DNA of 43,230 nucleotides from CAZMGD01 sp964565705 (GCA_964565705.1 CAZMGD010000024.1:1-43230); one strand, 5' to 3'; positions 30,941 to 40,235 are shown, counted from the first letter of the stretch. The notes: generated by a model not told the origin, from the letters alone. Numbers and translations are program-made.

Positions 30941-32403
30941 CAGATGCTTCGTTCGTCCGCCGCAGCGCGATCGACCTCGGACCCGACGCGACGCGCGTGC
31001 TCGGCCAGTTGTTCGTTCCCGGCCACGCCCTCGCCGGCGGAGCCGACGGGCGGGCGTCGGGTGTCGTCACCCGCGTCCTCGGGATGGACGAGACCGAGGT
31101 GGATGTGGCCCTCGGCGACATCGTCGAACGCTTCGACGGGCGCCACCGCGATCTGCTCGCGATGTTCGATCATCACGCCGAGCGCCTCGCCAACCGGCTC
31201 GCACCGGATCTCGACCTGCCCGAGCGCCATCGCCTCCTGCTCGGCGCCACGTTCACGCAGGAGGTCGCGCTGGAGGCGGTAGCGGTCTGCAACCCCAGCG
31301 TCGTGCGGGCCCACGACCAGCACGGGCTCGCCCCGGGGGAGGTCCGCGCGCTGCTGAGCGTTCGCCAGATCAGCGAGGGGCACCGATCGACCATCGGCTT
31401 CCGTTCGGTCGTCGTCGGGCCCGACGGCGAGATCGCGATCGAAGCCCGTGGCCCATACGCGGCGGTCGGCGAGATCGACGACGCCGTGCTCGAGGCCGAC
31501 GTGTTCGCCGACCTCGCCGAGGACGCGGACGGCGAGTCCGTTCGCTGGGTGCTCGACGGCCTCGGCACGCGCTTCACGACCACCCAGTTCGCCGAGCGCC
31601 TGCGCCAGCTGGCGACGCAGCAGGACACGCGCCGTGACGTCTCGGCGACGCTGGTGCGACTGGCCGAACGGGCCGCACGTTGCTACTGCGTCCGGTTCCC
31701 GGCGTCGTCGGCGCTCGACGAGCGTGTGCTCGCGCCGGCATGCGCCGTCGAATCCCATGGCGTCGAGGACGCCAGGTTCGTGCGCTTCGTCGACGAGGGC
31801 ACGATCACCTATCGCGCGACGTACACCGCGTACGACGGGTCGACGATCACCCAACAGCTGCTGACGACCACCGACTTCGAGACGTTCACGGTCGAGCCGC
31901 TGACCGGCCCCGCCGCAGCGGACAAGGGCATGGCCCTGTTCCCGAGGAAGATCGGCGGTCGCTTCCACGCGCTGTGCCGAAGCGACGGTGCGCGGAACGC
32001 GACTGCTGTGTCCGACGAGATCACCCGCTGGCGCACGTCGACACCGCTCGACGTCGCCGACACCGCCTGGAGCTCGGTCCAAGCGGGGAACTGCGGGTCG
32101 CCGATCGAGCTCGACGAAGGATGGCTCGTGCTGACCCACGGCGTCGGTGCGATGCGGACGTACGCCATCGGCGCGCTGCTCCTCGACCTCGATGACCCGA
32201 CCGTCGTGCTCGGCCAGACCGCCGAACCGCTCCTCGCCGCGCGCCCCGAGGACCGAGACGGCTACGTGCCCAACGTCGTGTACTCCTGCGGCGCGCTGCG
32301 TCACGGCGAGCGGGTCGTCGTTCCGCTCGGGATCGCCGACAGCCGTATCGGGTTCGCCACGTTCACCGTCACCGACGTCCTCGCCGCCATGTCCGCGCCG
32401 TGA
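30937..32403 (+). CDS. GH130 family beta-mannoside phosphorylase-like protein
   Basis: A 488-residue protein. An N-terminal helical part of about 220 residues, rich in Arg and Leu, precedes the five-bladed propeller. Propeller landmarks are VRFVDEGTITYRATYTAYDG, KGMALFPRKIGGRFHALCRS, NCGSPIELDEGWLVLTHGVG and NVVYSCGALRHGERVVVPLG. GH130 enzymes reversibly phosphorolyse beta-1,2- or beta-1,4-mannosides. The GTG start overlaps the previous stop (GTGA), giving a GT4, toroid, GH130 operon that probably builds and recycles a mannose-containing glycan or storage oligosaccharide (inference). The exact linkage cannot be read from the sequence. Confidence 0.84.
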   Translation: MTDASFVRRSAIDLGPDATRVLGQLFVPGHALAGGADGRASGVVTRVLGMDETEVDVALGDIVERFDGRHRDLLAMFDHHAERLANRLAPDLDLPERHRLLLGATFTQEVALEAVAVCNPSVVRAHDQHGLAPGEVRALLSVRQISEGHRSTIGFRSVVVGPDGEIAIEARGPYAAVGEIDDAVLEADVFADLAEDADGESVRWVLDGLGTRFTTTQFAERLRQLATQQDTRRDVSATLVRLAERAARCYCVRFPASSALDERVLAPACAVESHGVEDARFVRFVDEGTITYRATYTAYDGSTITQQLLTTTDFETFTVEPLTGPAAADKGMALFPRKIGGRFHALCRSDGARNATAVSDEITRWRTSTPLDVADTAWSSVQAGNCGSPIELDEGWLVLTHGVGAMRTYAIGALLLDLDDPTVVLGQTAEPLLAARPEDRDGYVPNVVYSCGALRHGERVVVPLGIADSRIGFATFTVTDVLAAMSAP

Positions 32404-32434
32404 GCGCGATGGCCCAGGCTGCGGGCGCTCGCTG

Positions 32435-33478
32435 ATGCGACGCTTCGTCTGCGAGCACTGCGACAACGAGATCCGCTTCGACTCGATGACGTGCCCTGTC
32501 TGCTCGGTACCCCTCGGCTACGCGCCCGTCGAGCGCACGATCCGCCAGCTGCACCCATCTGGGGAGACCGACTACCGGATCGCGGGGCACACGACCGAAC
32601 ATTGGCGCTGTCTCAACGCCGCGTTCGGATGCAACTGGATCCTGCCTGCGGCGTCCGGCGCGACCTGGTGCGCGTCGTGCGCGCTCACCCGAGGGCGTCC
32701 CGACGACTCGCGCCCCGACGCCATCGCCGCCTGGGCCGAGGCCGAGGCCGCCAAGCGACGGCTGCTCCACGAACTCGACCGCCTCGGCCTGCCGGTCTGG
32801 CCGAAGACCGACGAGACGCCCGACGGCGTCGTGTTCGACCTCGTCTACCTGCCCGGCGAGCGCGGGATCACGGGACACCTGAACGGCGTCGTGACCCTCG
32901 ATCTCGCCGAGGCCGAACCCGCTCATCGCGACAAGATGCGCCGGCAGCTCGGTGAGTCGTTCCGCACGCTCATCGGCAGCCTGCGCCACGAGGTCGGCCA
33001 TCACTTCTGGCGCAGGCTCGTCGAAGGCAGCGACGTGATCGCTGAGTTCCGCGCCGTGTTCGGCGACGAACGAACCGACTACGCCACGGCGCTGCAGCGC
33101 TACTACTCGCGGGTCGACAACCGCTGGGACGAGCATCGCTTCGTCAGCGAGTACGCACAGTCGCACCCGCACGAGGACTGGGCCGAGACGTTCGCCCACT
33201 ACCTGCACCTGGTCGATCTCGTCGACACGGCCGCAGCCCACGACCTGATCGACGTCGGCACGCCTGCGGACGACGCGCTGCCGGTGCCCACCGGAGCCAC
33301 GTTCCGCGAGCTCCTCGACCGGTGGCGTCCGATCGCTCGGGCGGTCGACGACCTCGCCGACACGGTCGGCGCCGGGCACCTCTACCCCGTCCACCCCGAG
33401 GGCGCCGTGGTCGACAAGCTCACCTACGTCCACGCGCTCGTCACGGCCCATTCCCTCCACAGGGAGGATGTCGAGTGA
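32435..33478 (+). CDS. Zinc-ribbon metallopeptidase (PF15887-type)
   Basis: A 347-residue soluble protein. Cys6, 9, 20 and 23 (CEHC, CPVC) form an N-terminal zinc ribbon, with a further Cys pair in ATWCASCALTRG. The peptidase motif SLRHEVGHHFW (His185, Glu186, His189) is followed by HPHEDWAETFAHYLHL, which supplies the third metal ligand. The order matches 'putative zinc-binding metallopeptidase' proteins, which are not assigned a substrate. ATG 32435 is 31 bp after the GH130 stop. It may be co-transcribed with the glycan operon, but no link in function is evident. Confidence 0.86.
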   Translation: MRRFVCEHCDNEIRFDSMTCPVCSVPLGYAPVERTIRQLHPSGETDYRIAGHTTEHWRCLNAAFGCNWILPAASGATWCASCALTRGRPDDSRPDAIAAWAEAEAAKRRLLHELDRLGLPVWPKTDETPDGVVFDLVYLPGERGITGHLNGVVTLDLAEAEPAHRDKMRRQLGESFRTLIGSLRHEVGHHFWRRLVEGSDVIAEFRAVFGDERTDYATALQRYYSRVDNRWDEHRFVSEYAQSHPHEDWAETFAHYLHLVDLVDTAAAHDLIDVGTPADDALPVPTGATFRELLDRWRPIARAVDDLADTVGAGHLYPVHPEGAVVDKLTYVHALVTAHSLHREDVE

Positions 33479-33489
33479 GGTGATCGGTG

Positions 33490-34338
33490 TCAGTGCTCCA
33501 TCGGAGTGCCGTCGAGATGGTGGACCGCGAGGCCGAAGCGTTCGATGTTGTCGAGGCTGACGGTGATCTGGCCGGTGAAGTCGGCGGGGCAGTCGCAGAG
33601 GTGGATGGTGCCCTCCACCATCGCCTCCATCGGCTCGATCTGGTCGGGACGAAGCCGATCGCCGACGAGTACCGCGGCGCCTTCGCTGAGGACCGCAGCG
33701 CGGGGTTCGACGGTGTTCACGCGGATGCCGGTGCCGTACAGCTCCATGGCCAAGCCGTTGGTGATGCGGTTGAGGGCTGCCTTCGAGGCGCCGTAGGCGG
33801 CGATGTTCAGCGCGGTCGGCTCGAAGGGCGCGGGCGGGCCCGGCCAGAGCTTGGCGCTGCCGCTGGAGAGGTTGACGATCCAGCCTTCGCCACCCTCCCG
33901 CATGCCCGGCGCGGCGGCCAGCGCGAGGTCGAGCGGAGCGTTCACGTTGGCCTCGAACATGATGTTGCGCCGCTTGACCGAGAAGCCCTCCAGCGGCTTC
34001 TGGATCGAAGCGGCGGCGTTGTTGACGAGGATCTCGACGTGGCCACCGAGCGCCTCGGCGGCTTCGGGGACGACCCGGGCCCGGTCGGACTCGTCGGTGA
34101 GGTCGGCGACGACGATGCCGACGTTGCCGCCGTAGCGGGCGAGCTGCTCGGCCGTATCCGTGAGGCTGCCGGCGAGGCGGTCGTGGCGTTCGAGCGTGCG
34201 GGCCGTGATGACCACGTCGGCCCCCTCCGCCGCCAACCGCTCGGCGATGCCTGCACCGATGCCTCGGCTGGCGCCGGTGACCAGCACGCGCCGGCCCTCG
34301 AAGCGGCGCTGCGGGTCCAGGTGAGATGGGTCGGTCAT
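33490..34338 (-). CDS. Short-chain dehydrogenase/reductase
   Basis: A 282-residue classical SDR: TGASRGIG binds the nucleotide, NNAAAS stabilises it, Ser sits in NLSSGSAKLWPG and YGASKAA provides Tyr and Lys. An Arg after the first beta strand (TARTLERH) favours NADP. Two insertions (PGPPAPFEPTALNIA before the Tyr, and the long segment RPDQIEPMEAMVEG) are typical of a group common in actinobacteria. ATG 34338 gives a short leader. It is divergent from the PhyH-like gene (96 bp apart). It probably reduces or oxidises a hydroxyl in the lipid or terpenoid pathway suggested by its neighbours. Confidence 0.88.
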   Translation of the reverse strand: MTDPSHLDPQRRFEGRRVLVTGASRGIGAGIAERLAAEGADVVITARTLERHDRLAGSLTDTAEQLARYGGNVGIVVADLTDESDRARVVPEAAEALGGHVEILVNNAAASIQKPLEGFSVKRRNIMFEANVNAPLDLALAAAPGMREGGEGWIVNLSSGSAKLWPGPPAPFEPTALNIAAYGASKAALNRITNGLAMELYGTGIRVNTVEPRAAVLSEGAAVLVGDRLRPDQIEPMEAMVEGTIHLCDCPADFTGQITVSLDNIERFGLAVHHLDGTPMEH

Positions 34339-34434
34339 GGTGATCGGTCGCCTTCCAGGTGTTGCGGAGCGAACTCTGGGCGGTCGCCACCGCCGGCGCA
34401 AGTCCGCGTCCGGGAGTCTGGCAGTCTGGTGTGG

Positions 34435-35673
34435 ATGGGTACCGACGCGACCGGGACCACGCTCCCGTGGGTCGAAGCGATCGGTGCCGCGTTCGACCAG
34501 ATCTCGTTCGTCGACTTCCACACGGCGCAGCTCCCGGCCCTGGTCGCGGCTCACGGTGATCTCGTCGCGTTCGACCTGCTGGATGCCGAGCCGTTGAGCT
34601 TCCAGATCGAGGACGGGACCACGTTCTGCTGGATTCCGAGCTCGAACGGGCTGGTCGCGACCGAGGGTGATCAGTGGAAGGGCACGCTCGTCGAGCTGTC
34701 CGAGCGCACGTTCTCCGAGTTCCTGCACGGGCTCCTCACCGCGAGCGGCGCCGTGCGAACGGGCCGCGCCGCGGTGACGCGGGGCGAGTTGAGCGGCTGG
34801 CAGCGGTGGGAGCCGGCCATGCAGACGCTGCTGAGCGGACGGCCGATCTACAGCACCGCGGTGTGGGACACACTGACCGACCGCGCCGGCGCTCGCCTCG
34901 ACCTCACCCGGACGTTCACGCCCGACGACGACGAAGCCGACCTCCGGCACTTCTTGTCCGTCGCCGGGTACCTGCACCTGCGAGGGGTGTTCGGCGCAGC
35001 CGAGATCGCACGGTACGCGGCCGAGGTCGAGCAGGTCCGATCGCTCACCACGCCAGGCGATCCGTGGTCATGGTGGTCGATCACCGACAGCGGCGCCGAA
35101 GTCGTCACCCGCATCAACTACCTGGGTCGCCACTCGCCGACCCTGCAGGCGCTGTCGTTCGACGAACGCCTCACACGCTTCGCTCGGCTCGCCGATCCAG
35201 AGCTCAGGGTCTGCGACGATCGGCTCGACGGACCGATGGTGTTCATCAAGAACTCGGGTGTCGTGCGCGGCAACGGCGACCTCGGCTGGCACGTCGACGA
35301 CGGGATCGGCGGCCATCCCGTCATGTGTCCGCTCATCCAGGCCGGGATCCAGCTCGACGCTGCCAACGCCGCGAACGGGCAGCTGCTCGTGCTCGCCGGA
35401 TCGCATCGGTACACCAAGCACTGGTACGCGTGGGGTGAGGAGACCGACCTGCCCGTCGTGGCGCTCGACACCGAACCCGGCGACCTGACCTTGCACTTCG
35501 GCGATGCGATGCACACGACGCCGCCCCCGACGTCGAGAACTGCCGGGCGCCGTGCCCTGTACTACAAGTTCGCGCTCCCGAAGACGTTCGAGTGGATACC
35601 GGCCGGTTGCCACTACAACGACGCGCTCTTCCGGCCCGATCCGACCGGTCGACGCGCCAACCGCGCGATGTGA
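34435..35673 (+). CDS. PhyH-like Fe(II)/2-oxoglutarate dioxygenase with N-terminal extension
   Basis: A 412-residue protein. The C-terminal domain (about 170-412) is a double-stranded beta-helix: GWHVDDGIGGHPVMCPLIQA has the iron ligands His286 and Asp288, HFGDAMHTTPPP holds the distal His360, and RTAGRRALYYKF carries the 2-oxoglutarate Arg. VMCPLIQAGIQLD with GQLLVLAGSHRYTKHW is PhyH-typical. Residues about 10-155 form a separate domain I do not recognise. ATG 34435 or GTG 34429 may start. Unlike the TauD homologue at 25296, the HxD is intact, so hydroxylation is expected. It lies between an SDR and a Baeyer-Villiger-type gene, which suggests joint oxidation of a lipid or terpene. Confidence 0.8.
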   Translation: MGTDATGTTLPWVEAIGAAFDQISFVDFHTAQLPALVAAHGDLVAFDLLDAEPLSFQIEDGTTFCWIPSSNGLVATEGDQWKGTLVELSERTFSEFLHGLLTASGAVRTGRAAVTRGELSGWQRWEPAMQTLLSGRPIYSTAVWDTLTDRAGARLDLTRTFTPDDDEADLRHFLSVAGYLHLRGVFGAAEIARYAAEVEQVRSLTTPGDPWSWWSITDSGAEVVTRINYLGRHSPTLQALSFDERLTRFARLADPELRVCDDRLDGPMVFIKNSGVVRGNGDLGWHVDDGIGGHPVMCPLIQAGIQLDAANAANGQLLVLAGSHRYTKHWYAWGEETDLPVVALDTEPGDLTLHFGDAMHTTPPPTSRTAGRRALYYKFALPKTFEWIPAGCHYNDALFRPDPTGRRANRAM

Positions 35674-35735
35674 TCACAGCACACGTCGCTGCCGCGGCTG
35701 TCTCGCCTTCGATCTTGCCGGACCGACGGGGCAGG

Positions 35736-37193
35736 ATGTCGGCGATGGGAGGGAACTGGCGGATCGCCGTGATCGGCGCGGGACCCGGTGGGATCAGCGC
35801 CGGGTACTACCTGCGCACCGCGGGCCACACCAACTTCACGATCTTCGAGCGCGACGGCGACGTGGGCGGCACGTGGCAGCGCAACCGGTACCCGGGTCTG
35901 GCGTGCGACGTGTGGAGCCACGTGTACTCGTTCACGTTCAGCCTCAACCCGTCGTGGAGCCGCTCGTACGCGGCGCAGCCGGAGATCCTCGCCTACATGC
36001 GCAGGACCGTCACGGACCTCGATCTGTGGCCTCACATCCGGCTGAACACGGGCATCGCGTCGGCGGCATGGGATGACGACACCGCGACGTGGACGCTGAC
36101 CACCGACGCCGGCGAGCGAGTGGTGGCCGATGTGGTGATCAGCGGTCAGGGCATGTTCGGCGAGCTGAAGTACCCGGCCATCGACGGGCGCGAGTCCTTC
36201 GAGGGTGTGGCCATGCACACCGGGGCGTGGGACGAGTCGGTCGACCTCGACGGCAAGCGGGTGGCGGTGATCGGCAGCGCGGCGAGCGGGGTGCAGAGCA
36301 TTCCCGAGCTCGCCAAGGTGGCCGGGCGGCTGCACGTGTTCCAGCGTTCGGCCAACTGGGTGCTGCCCAAGGAGGACGTGGAGCACACGGTCGAGCAGCT
36401 CGATCGGTTCAGCACCGACCCGGCGGCGCTGCAGGAGTACCACAACGGGATCATGGCCTTCCTCGGCCCGAGCACACCGTTCAGCAACCCGCAGATCAAC
36501 GGTGCCGCGGAGTGGGTCGCCGCCGTCGCGATCCAGCAGGTCGAGGATCCGGTGGTTCGGGCGCAGCTGACGCCGACGACGCCGTGGGGCTGCATGCGCC
36601 CGCTGTTCTCGAACGACTACTACCCGACGTTCAACCGCGCCAACGTAGAGCTCGTGGTCGACCCGATCGTGCGCATCACCCCGACCGGCATCGTCACCGC
36701 AGACGGTACGGCGCGCGACCTCGACGTCATCGTGTTCGCGACCGGCTACGTCGTCGACAAGTTCGCGTCACGCATCCCGATCACCGGTCGGGGCGGCCGT
36801 TCGCTCGACGAGGCCTGGGCCGATGGGGCGCAAGCTCACCTGGGCATCACCACGGCCGGGTTCCCGAACCTGTTCATGCTCTACGGCCCCAACACCAACC
36901 AGGGCTCACTGATCCCGATGATCGAGTACGAGGCGCAGTACGCGGTCAAGACCATCCAGGCGATGGACGCAGCCGGGCTCGACTGGGTGGACGTCAAGCC
37001 CGAGGTCATGGACGCCTACAACACCACGTTGCAAGCAGCCCTCGACGGCGTCGAGGTGTGGAAGGGTGGGTGCAGCCACTACTACCTCAGCGAGTCGGGG
37101 CGGATGGTGACCCAGTACCCGCACTCGATGTTCGACTTCCGCGATGCCGTGTCGCAGCCGAGCCTCGACGACTTCGAGCTCGGGGTCCGCTGA
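35736..37193 (+). CDS. Flavin monooxygenase of the Baeyer-Villiger type
   Basis: A 485-residue protein. Two Rossmann motifs, VIGAGPGGISAGYYL (about 13-27, FAD) and VIGSAASGVQSIPEL (about 178-192, NADPH), flank the fingerprint FEGVAMHTGAWDE (Phe155 to Asp166), which matches FxGxxxHxxxW of Baeyer-Villiger enzymes. Early RNRYPGLACDVWSHVYSFTF and C-terminal DVIVFATGY are also class features. It inserts oxygen next to a ketone (ester formation) or oxidises soft heteroatoms. ATG 35736 places the FAD motif near the N-terminus. It follows the PhyH gene by 62 bp in the same direction. Together they may hydroxylate and ring-open a cyclic ketone. Confidence 0.9.
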   Translation: MSAMGGNWRIAVIGAGPGGISAGYYLRTAGHTNFTIFERDGDVGGTWQRNRYPGLACDVWSHVYSFTFSLNPSWSRSYAAQPEILAYMRRTVTDLDLWPHIRLNTGIASAAWDDDTATWTLTTDAGERVVADVVISGQGMFGELKYPAIDGRESFEGVAMHTGAWDESVDLDGKRVAVIGSAASGVQSIPELAKVAGRLHVFQRSANWVLPKEDVEHTVEQLDRFSTDPAALQEYHNGIMAFLGPSTPFSNPQINGAAEWVAAVAIQQVEDPVVRAQLTPTTPWGCMRPLFSNDYYPTFNRANVELVVDPIVRITPTGIVTADGTARDLDVIVFATGYVVDKFASRIPITGRGGRSLDEAWADGAQAHLGITTAGFPNLFMLYGPNTNQGSLIPMIEYEAQYAVKTIQAMDAAGLDWVDVKPEVMDAYNTTLQAALDGVEVWKGGCSHYYLSESGRMVTQYPHSMFDFRDAVSQPSLDDFELGVR

Positions 37194-37225
37194 ACGGGCC
37201 GGAAGCCGTGGTGCATGCTGGGGGG

Positions 37226-37741
37226 ATGAGCGGCACAACGCGGCCCGATTCCGAGAAGTCGAGCCGCGAGCTCGACGACGTCGTCGACCGCGATGAACTG
37301 CGCGACCGGTACTCGATGTTGCTCCAGGAAGTGCGGGTGTCGCTGCCGGGCGTCCAGATCCTCGCCGCGTTCTTGTTGACCGCTCCGTTCTCGCAACGGT
37401 TCGACGATCTGGACGAGTGGGGACGGCGGGCGTATGCCGTCGCGTTGGCGTCGTCCATGGTCGCGACCGCGTTCCTGCTCGCCCCAGCGCTGCTGCACCG
37501 CCTCGGCACGCGCACCGCCCGCTCGGCTCGGCTCATGTGGAGCATCCGGATGCTGGTGGCAGGGCTGGTCGCTGTCGCCGTGGCGATCCTCACGGCGCTG
37601 TGGGGGGTGACCCGCTTCGTGTTCGGCACCCCGACCGCGTGGGCGATCACCGGACCGATCGCGGGCGTGCTGGTGCTCGCGTGGGTGGTTCTGCCCATGA
37701 CACTGCGTCCTCGGGCCGGCGCTCCCGCGGCGTCGACGTAG
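37226..37741 (+). CDS. DUF6328-type membrane protein
   Basis: A 171-residue protein. A polar N-terminal 45 residues containing LRDRYSMLLQEVRVSLPGVQ precede four hydrophobic segments (ILAAFLLTAPFSQRF, then YAVALASSMVATAFLLAPAL, MLVAGLVAVAVAILTALWGV and ITGPIAGVLVLAWVVLPM). The start of this block, E-x-R-x-x-x-x-G-x-Q with the TAPFSQRF sequence, is the DUF6328 mark. No function is known. ATG 37226 is preceded by a G-run. It lies 32 bp after the monooxygenase gene and converges on the AbgT-type gene. Confidence 0.82.
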   Translation: MSGTTRPDSEKSSRELDDVVDRDELRDRYSMLLQEVRVSLPGVQILAAFLLTAPFSQRFDDLDEWGRRAYAVALASSMVATAFLLAPALLHRLGTRTARSARLMWSIRMLVAGLVAVAVAILTALWGVTRFVFGTPTAWAITGPIAGVLVLAWVVLPMTLRPRAGAPAAST

Positions 37742-37769
37742 CAGCTCGCTCGCCGGTACCCGGTGCTAC
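37738..37769. terminator. Weak stem spanning two convergent stop codons
   Basis: GTAGCA (37738-37743) pairs with TGCTAC (37764-37769), and a CCGG/CCGG pair lies inside. Each arm contains the TAG stop of one of the convergent genes. It could work as a small bidirectional terminator. Confidence 0.3.
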
Positions 37770-39472
37770 AGCTTCGTCGGGTAGCCCGGGCCCATCGGGA
37801 TGCCGATGAGGTACCACACGACGAAGAACGCCAGCCAGGTGACCAGGACGATGATCGTGTACGGCAGCATCAACGAGATGATCGTGCCGATCCCGGCATC
37901 CTTGCGGTAGCGCTGGGCGACGATGACGATGAACGGCAGGTACACCATCAGCGGAGTGATGACGTTCATCGGGGAGTCGCCGAGCCGGTAGGCGGCGAGC
38001 ACGGTCTGGGGGGCGACCCCGAGACGGAGGAACAGCGGCACGAAGATCGGGGCGAAGATCGCCCACTTCGGCAGCGCGCCCGGGATGATCAGGTCGAGGA
38101 TCAGGATCACCAGGATGAACCCGATCAGCAGCCAGAGCGGCCCGATGTCGGCGCTCTCGAGGAAGTCGGCCATCTTCACGGCTGCCACCGTGGGCATGTT
38201 GCTGAAGTTGAAGAAGGCGATGAACTGGCTGATCAGCAGCAGCAGGAAGATGAGGCCGCTGAGGCTGGCGAACGTCTTGACGATGCCGTTGATGACGTCG
38301 ACGCTGCTGGTGATGGTCTTCGCGCCGACACCGAAGCAGATGCCGGCGATGAGGAAGATCATCGAGATGATGAAGATCAGGCTGTCCATCAGCGGCGAGT
38401 CGTTGAAGATCGCGCCGGTCTCCGGGTTGCGCAGCGGTGCGCCCGGGAACACCGTGAGGAGCACGACCCCCACGACGGCGGCCAGCACGCCGATCCCGGC
38501 GAGGCGCAGGCCGCGCGGTTCGCCGGCCACAGCCTCCTCTGCGACGTGGATCTCGCCTTCGGGGACGTAGACGCCGAGGCTGCGCTCGGTGATCCGCTCG
38601 GCGACGATGGTGATGACGATCGCGACGAAGATCGTCGACACGATGCTGAACCAGAGGTTGGCGGTGAGATCGATGGACCTGTTCGGGTCGACGATGTGGA
38701 TGGCCTCGTTCGTGATCTCCGTGAGGAGGCCGTCGAGGGGTGTGATCAGCACGTTGACCGCGAAGCCAGCGCTGACCCCGGCGTAGGCCGCGGCCAGGCC
38801 TGCCAACGGGTGGCGGCCGACGCTCAGGAACGCGGCAGCGCCGAGGGGGATGAGGATGAGGTAGCCGGCGTCGGTGGCGATGCTCGACAGGCCCCCGACG
38901 AGGACGATGATGAACGTCAGGGTCTTCGGTGGCGACACCTTGACCAGCTTGCGGATCAGCGCGCCCATGAGGCCCGCCTCCTCGGCGACGCCGACGCCGA
39001 CCATGGCGACGAGGATCACGGCGACGACGCTGAAGCCGGCGAAGTTGTTGACGAACGAGGAGAAGATGAACCGGATCCCGTCGGTGCCGAGGAGGCTGCG
39101 GATCGATGTCGTCTTCTGAACGACATCCATGTCCTCGTGGATGTAGTCGTCGGGGGGGACCACCGTCTCGGGGACGACCGATCCGCCGACGTACTCCACC
39201 TCGGCGACGACCGGCGGCTGCTCGATCACGTCGTAGGTCACGCTGACATCGATCGCGGCGAGGATCGCCGACAGCACGATCACCAGGCCGACGAGGCCGA
39301 GGAAGATGATCGCCGGATGCGGGACCTTGTTGCCCACCTTCTCGATGCCGCCCAGCATCCGTTGGACGAAGCCCGCCGGTTCGGTGGTCGACGCGCCGGA
39401 ACCGGCGACGTCGGTGTCGTCGTCGGGCAGCGGCGCGCCCTCAGCGCCCTGCGATCGGTCGTCGGAGGTCAC
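37766..39472 (-). CDS. AbgT family transporter (p-aminobenzoyl-glutamate/antimetabolite transporter)
   Basis: A 568-residue membrane protein with many hydrophobic helices. GIEKVGNKVPHPAIIFLGLV is the canonical N-terminus. VGVGVAEEAGLMGALIRKLV, SSIATDAGYLILIPLGAAAF and PLMVYLPFIVIVAQRYRK are the main AbgT family blocks. The large periplasmic-side loop after helix 1 (about 90 residues) is family-like. Two in-frame GTG starts exist; 39472 has GGGGAG well placed, while 39493 does not. Family members import p-aminobenzoyl-glutamate or export sulfonamides. Which applies here is unknown. Confidence 0.9.
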   Translation of the reverse strand: MTSDDRSQGAEGAPLPDDDTDVAGSGASTTEPAGFVQRMLGGIEKVGNKVPHPAIIFLGLVGLVIVLSAILAAIDVSVTYDVIEQPPVVAEVEYVGGSVVPETVVPPDDYIHEDMDVVQKTTSIRSLLGTDGIRFIFSSFVNNFAGFSVVAVILVAMVGVGVAEEAGLMGALIRKLVKVSPPKTLTFIIVLVGGLSSIATDAGYLILIPLGAAAFLSVGRHPLAGLAAAYAGVSAGFAVNVLITPLDGLLTEITNEAIHIVDPNRSIDLTANLWFSIVSTIFVAIVITIVAERITERSLGVYVPEGEIHVAEEAVAGEPRGLRLAGIGVLAAVVGVVLLTVFPGAPLRNPETGAIFNDSPLMDSLIFIISMIFLIAGICFGVGAKTITSSVDVINGIVKTFASLSGLIFLLLLISQFIAFFNFSNMPTVAAVKMADFLESADIGPLWLLIGFILVILILDLIIPGALPKWAIFAPIFVPLFLRLGVAPQTVLAAYRLGDSPMNVITPLMVYLPFIVIVAQRYRKDAGIGTIISLMLPYTIIVLVTWLAFFVVWYLIGIPMGPGYPTKL

Positions 39473-39581
39473 GCGCGTCTCCCCACGGTTCACAACTACA
39501 GCACATGGATGGGTGCCGGTTCATGTGTACCAAGTCTGCTCGGTGAGCCGGATCACCCGAATCGGGTGCATTGCATGCCGC

Positions 39582-40235
39582 TCAGACGAGACGGCGGGCG
39601 TTCGCCCACGCGGTGAGCTGGTGGCGGTTGGAGAGCTGCAGCTTGCGGAGCACTGCCGACACGTGGGTCTCGACCGTCTTCACGGACAGGTTGAGGCGCG
39701 AGGCCACCTCCTTGTAGGCGTAGCCGCGGGCGATGAGGCGCAGCACCTCCTGCTCGCGGGCGGTGAGCTGATCGAGCTCGGGGTCGGTGGGCGCCGGCAG
39801 GTCACCCGAGAACGCATCCAGCACGAAGCCGGCGAGCCGTGGCGAGAAGACGGCATCGCCGCCGTGCACGCGCTGGATCGCGTCGAGCAGCTCGATCGCG
39901 CTGATCGTCTTCGTCACGTAGCCACGGGCCCCGGCGCGCACCACGGCGATCACGTCGTCCACGGCATCGGAGACCGACAGCGCCAGGAAGCGTGGGGAGG
40001 CCGGATCGTCGCGGACCGCGGCGATCACGGCCTGGCCGCCCCCGCCCGGCAGGTGTACGTCGAGGAGCACGACGTCGGGTGCCGCGTCACGGATCATGCT
40101 GACCCCGTCCTCGACCGAGCCCGCCTCGCCGACGATCTCCACGCGAGGCGGATCACCGGCGAGTGCGGACAGTTCGGCGCGCACCCCTGCGCGGAACAGC
40201 GCGTGGTCCTCGACGAGCACCACCCTGACCGTCAT
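39582..40235 (-). CDS. NarL/LuxR-type response regulator of the PspC two-component system
   Basis: A 217-residue regulator. The receiver has the acidic pair near Glu9-Asp10, phospho-acceptor Asp59 (VVLLDVHLPGG), Ser103-type switch and Lys109 (GYVTKTI). The helix-turn-helix at about 155-205 has LTAREQEVLRLIARGYAYKE and VKTVETHVSAVLRKL. ATG 40235 overlaps the kinase stop by ATGA, so the two are made together. It probably binds the paired 19-bp sites between the divergent units (41442-41492). Confidence 0.92.
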   Translation of the reverse strand: MTVRVVLVEDHALFRAGVRAELSALAGDPPRVEIVGEAGSVEDGVSMIRDAAPDVVLLDVHLPGGGGQAVIAAVRDDPASPRFLALSVSDAVDDVIAVVRAGARGYVTKTISAIELLDAIQRVHGGDAVFSPRLAGFVLDAFSGDLPAPTDPELDQLTAREQEVLRLIARGYAYKEVASRLNLSVKTVETHVSAVLRKLQLSNRHQLTAWANARRLV

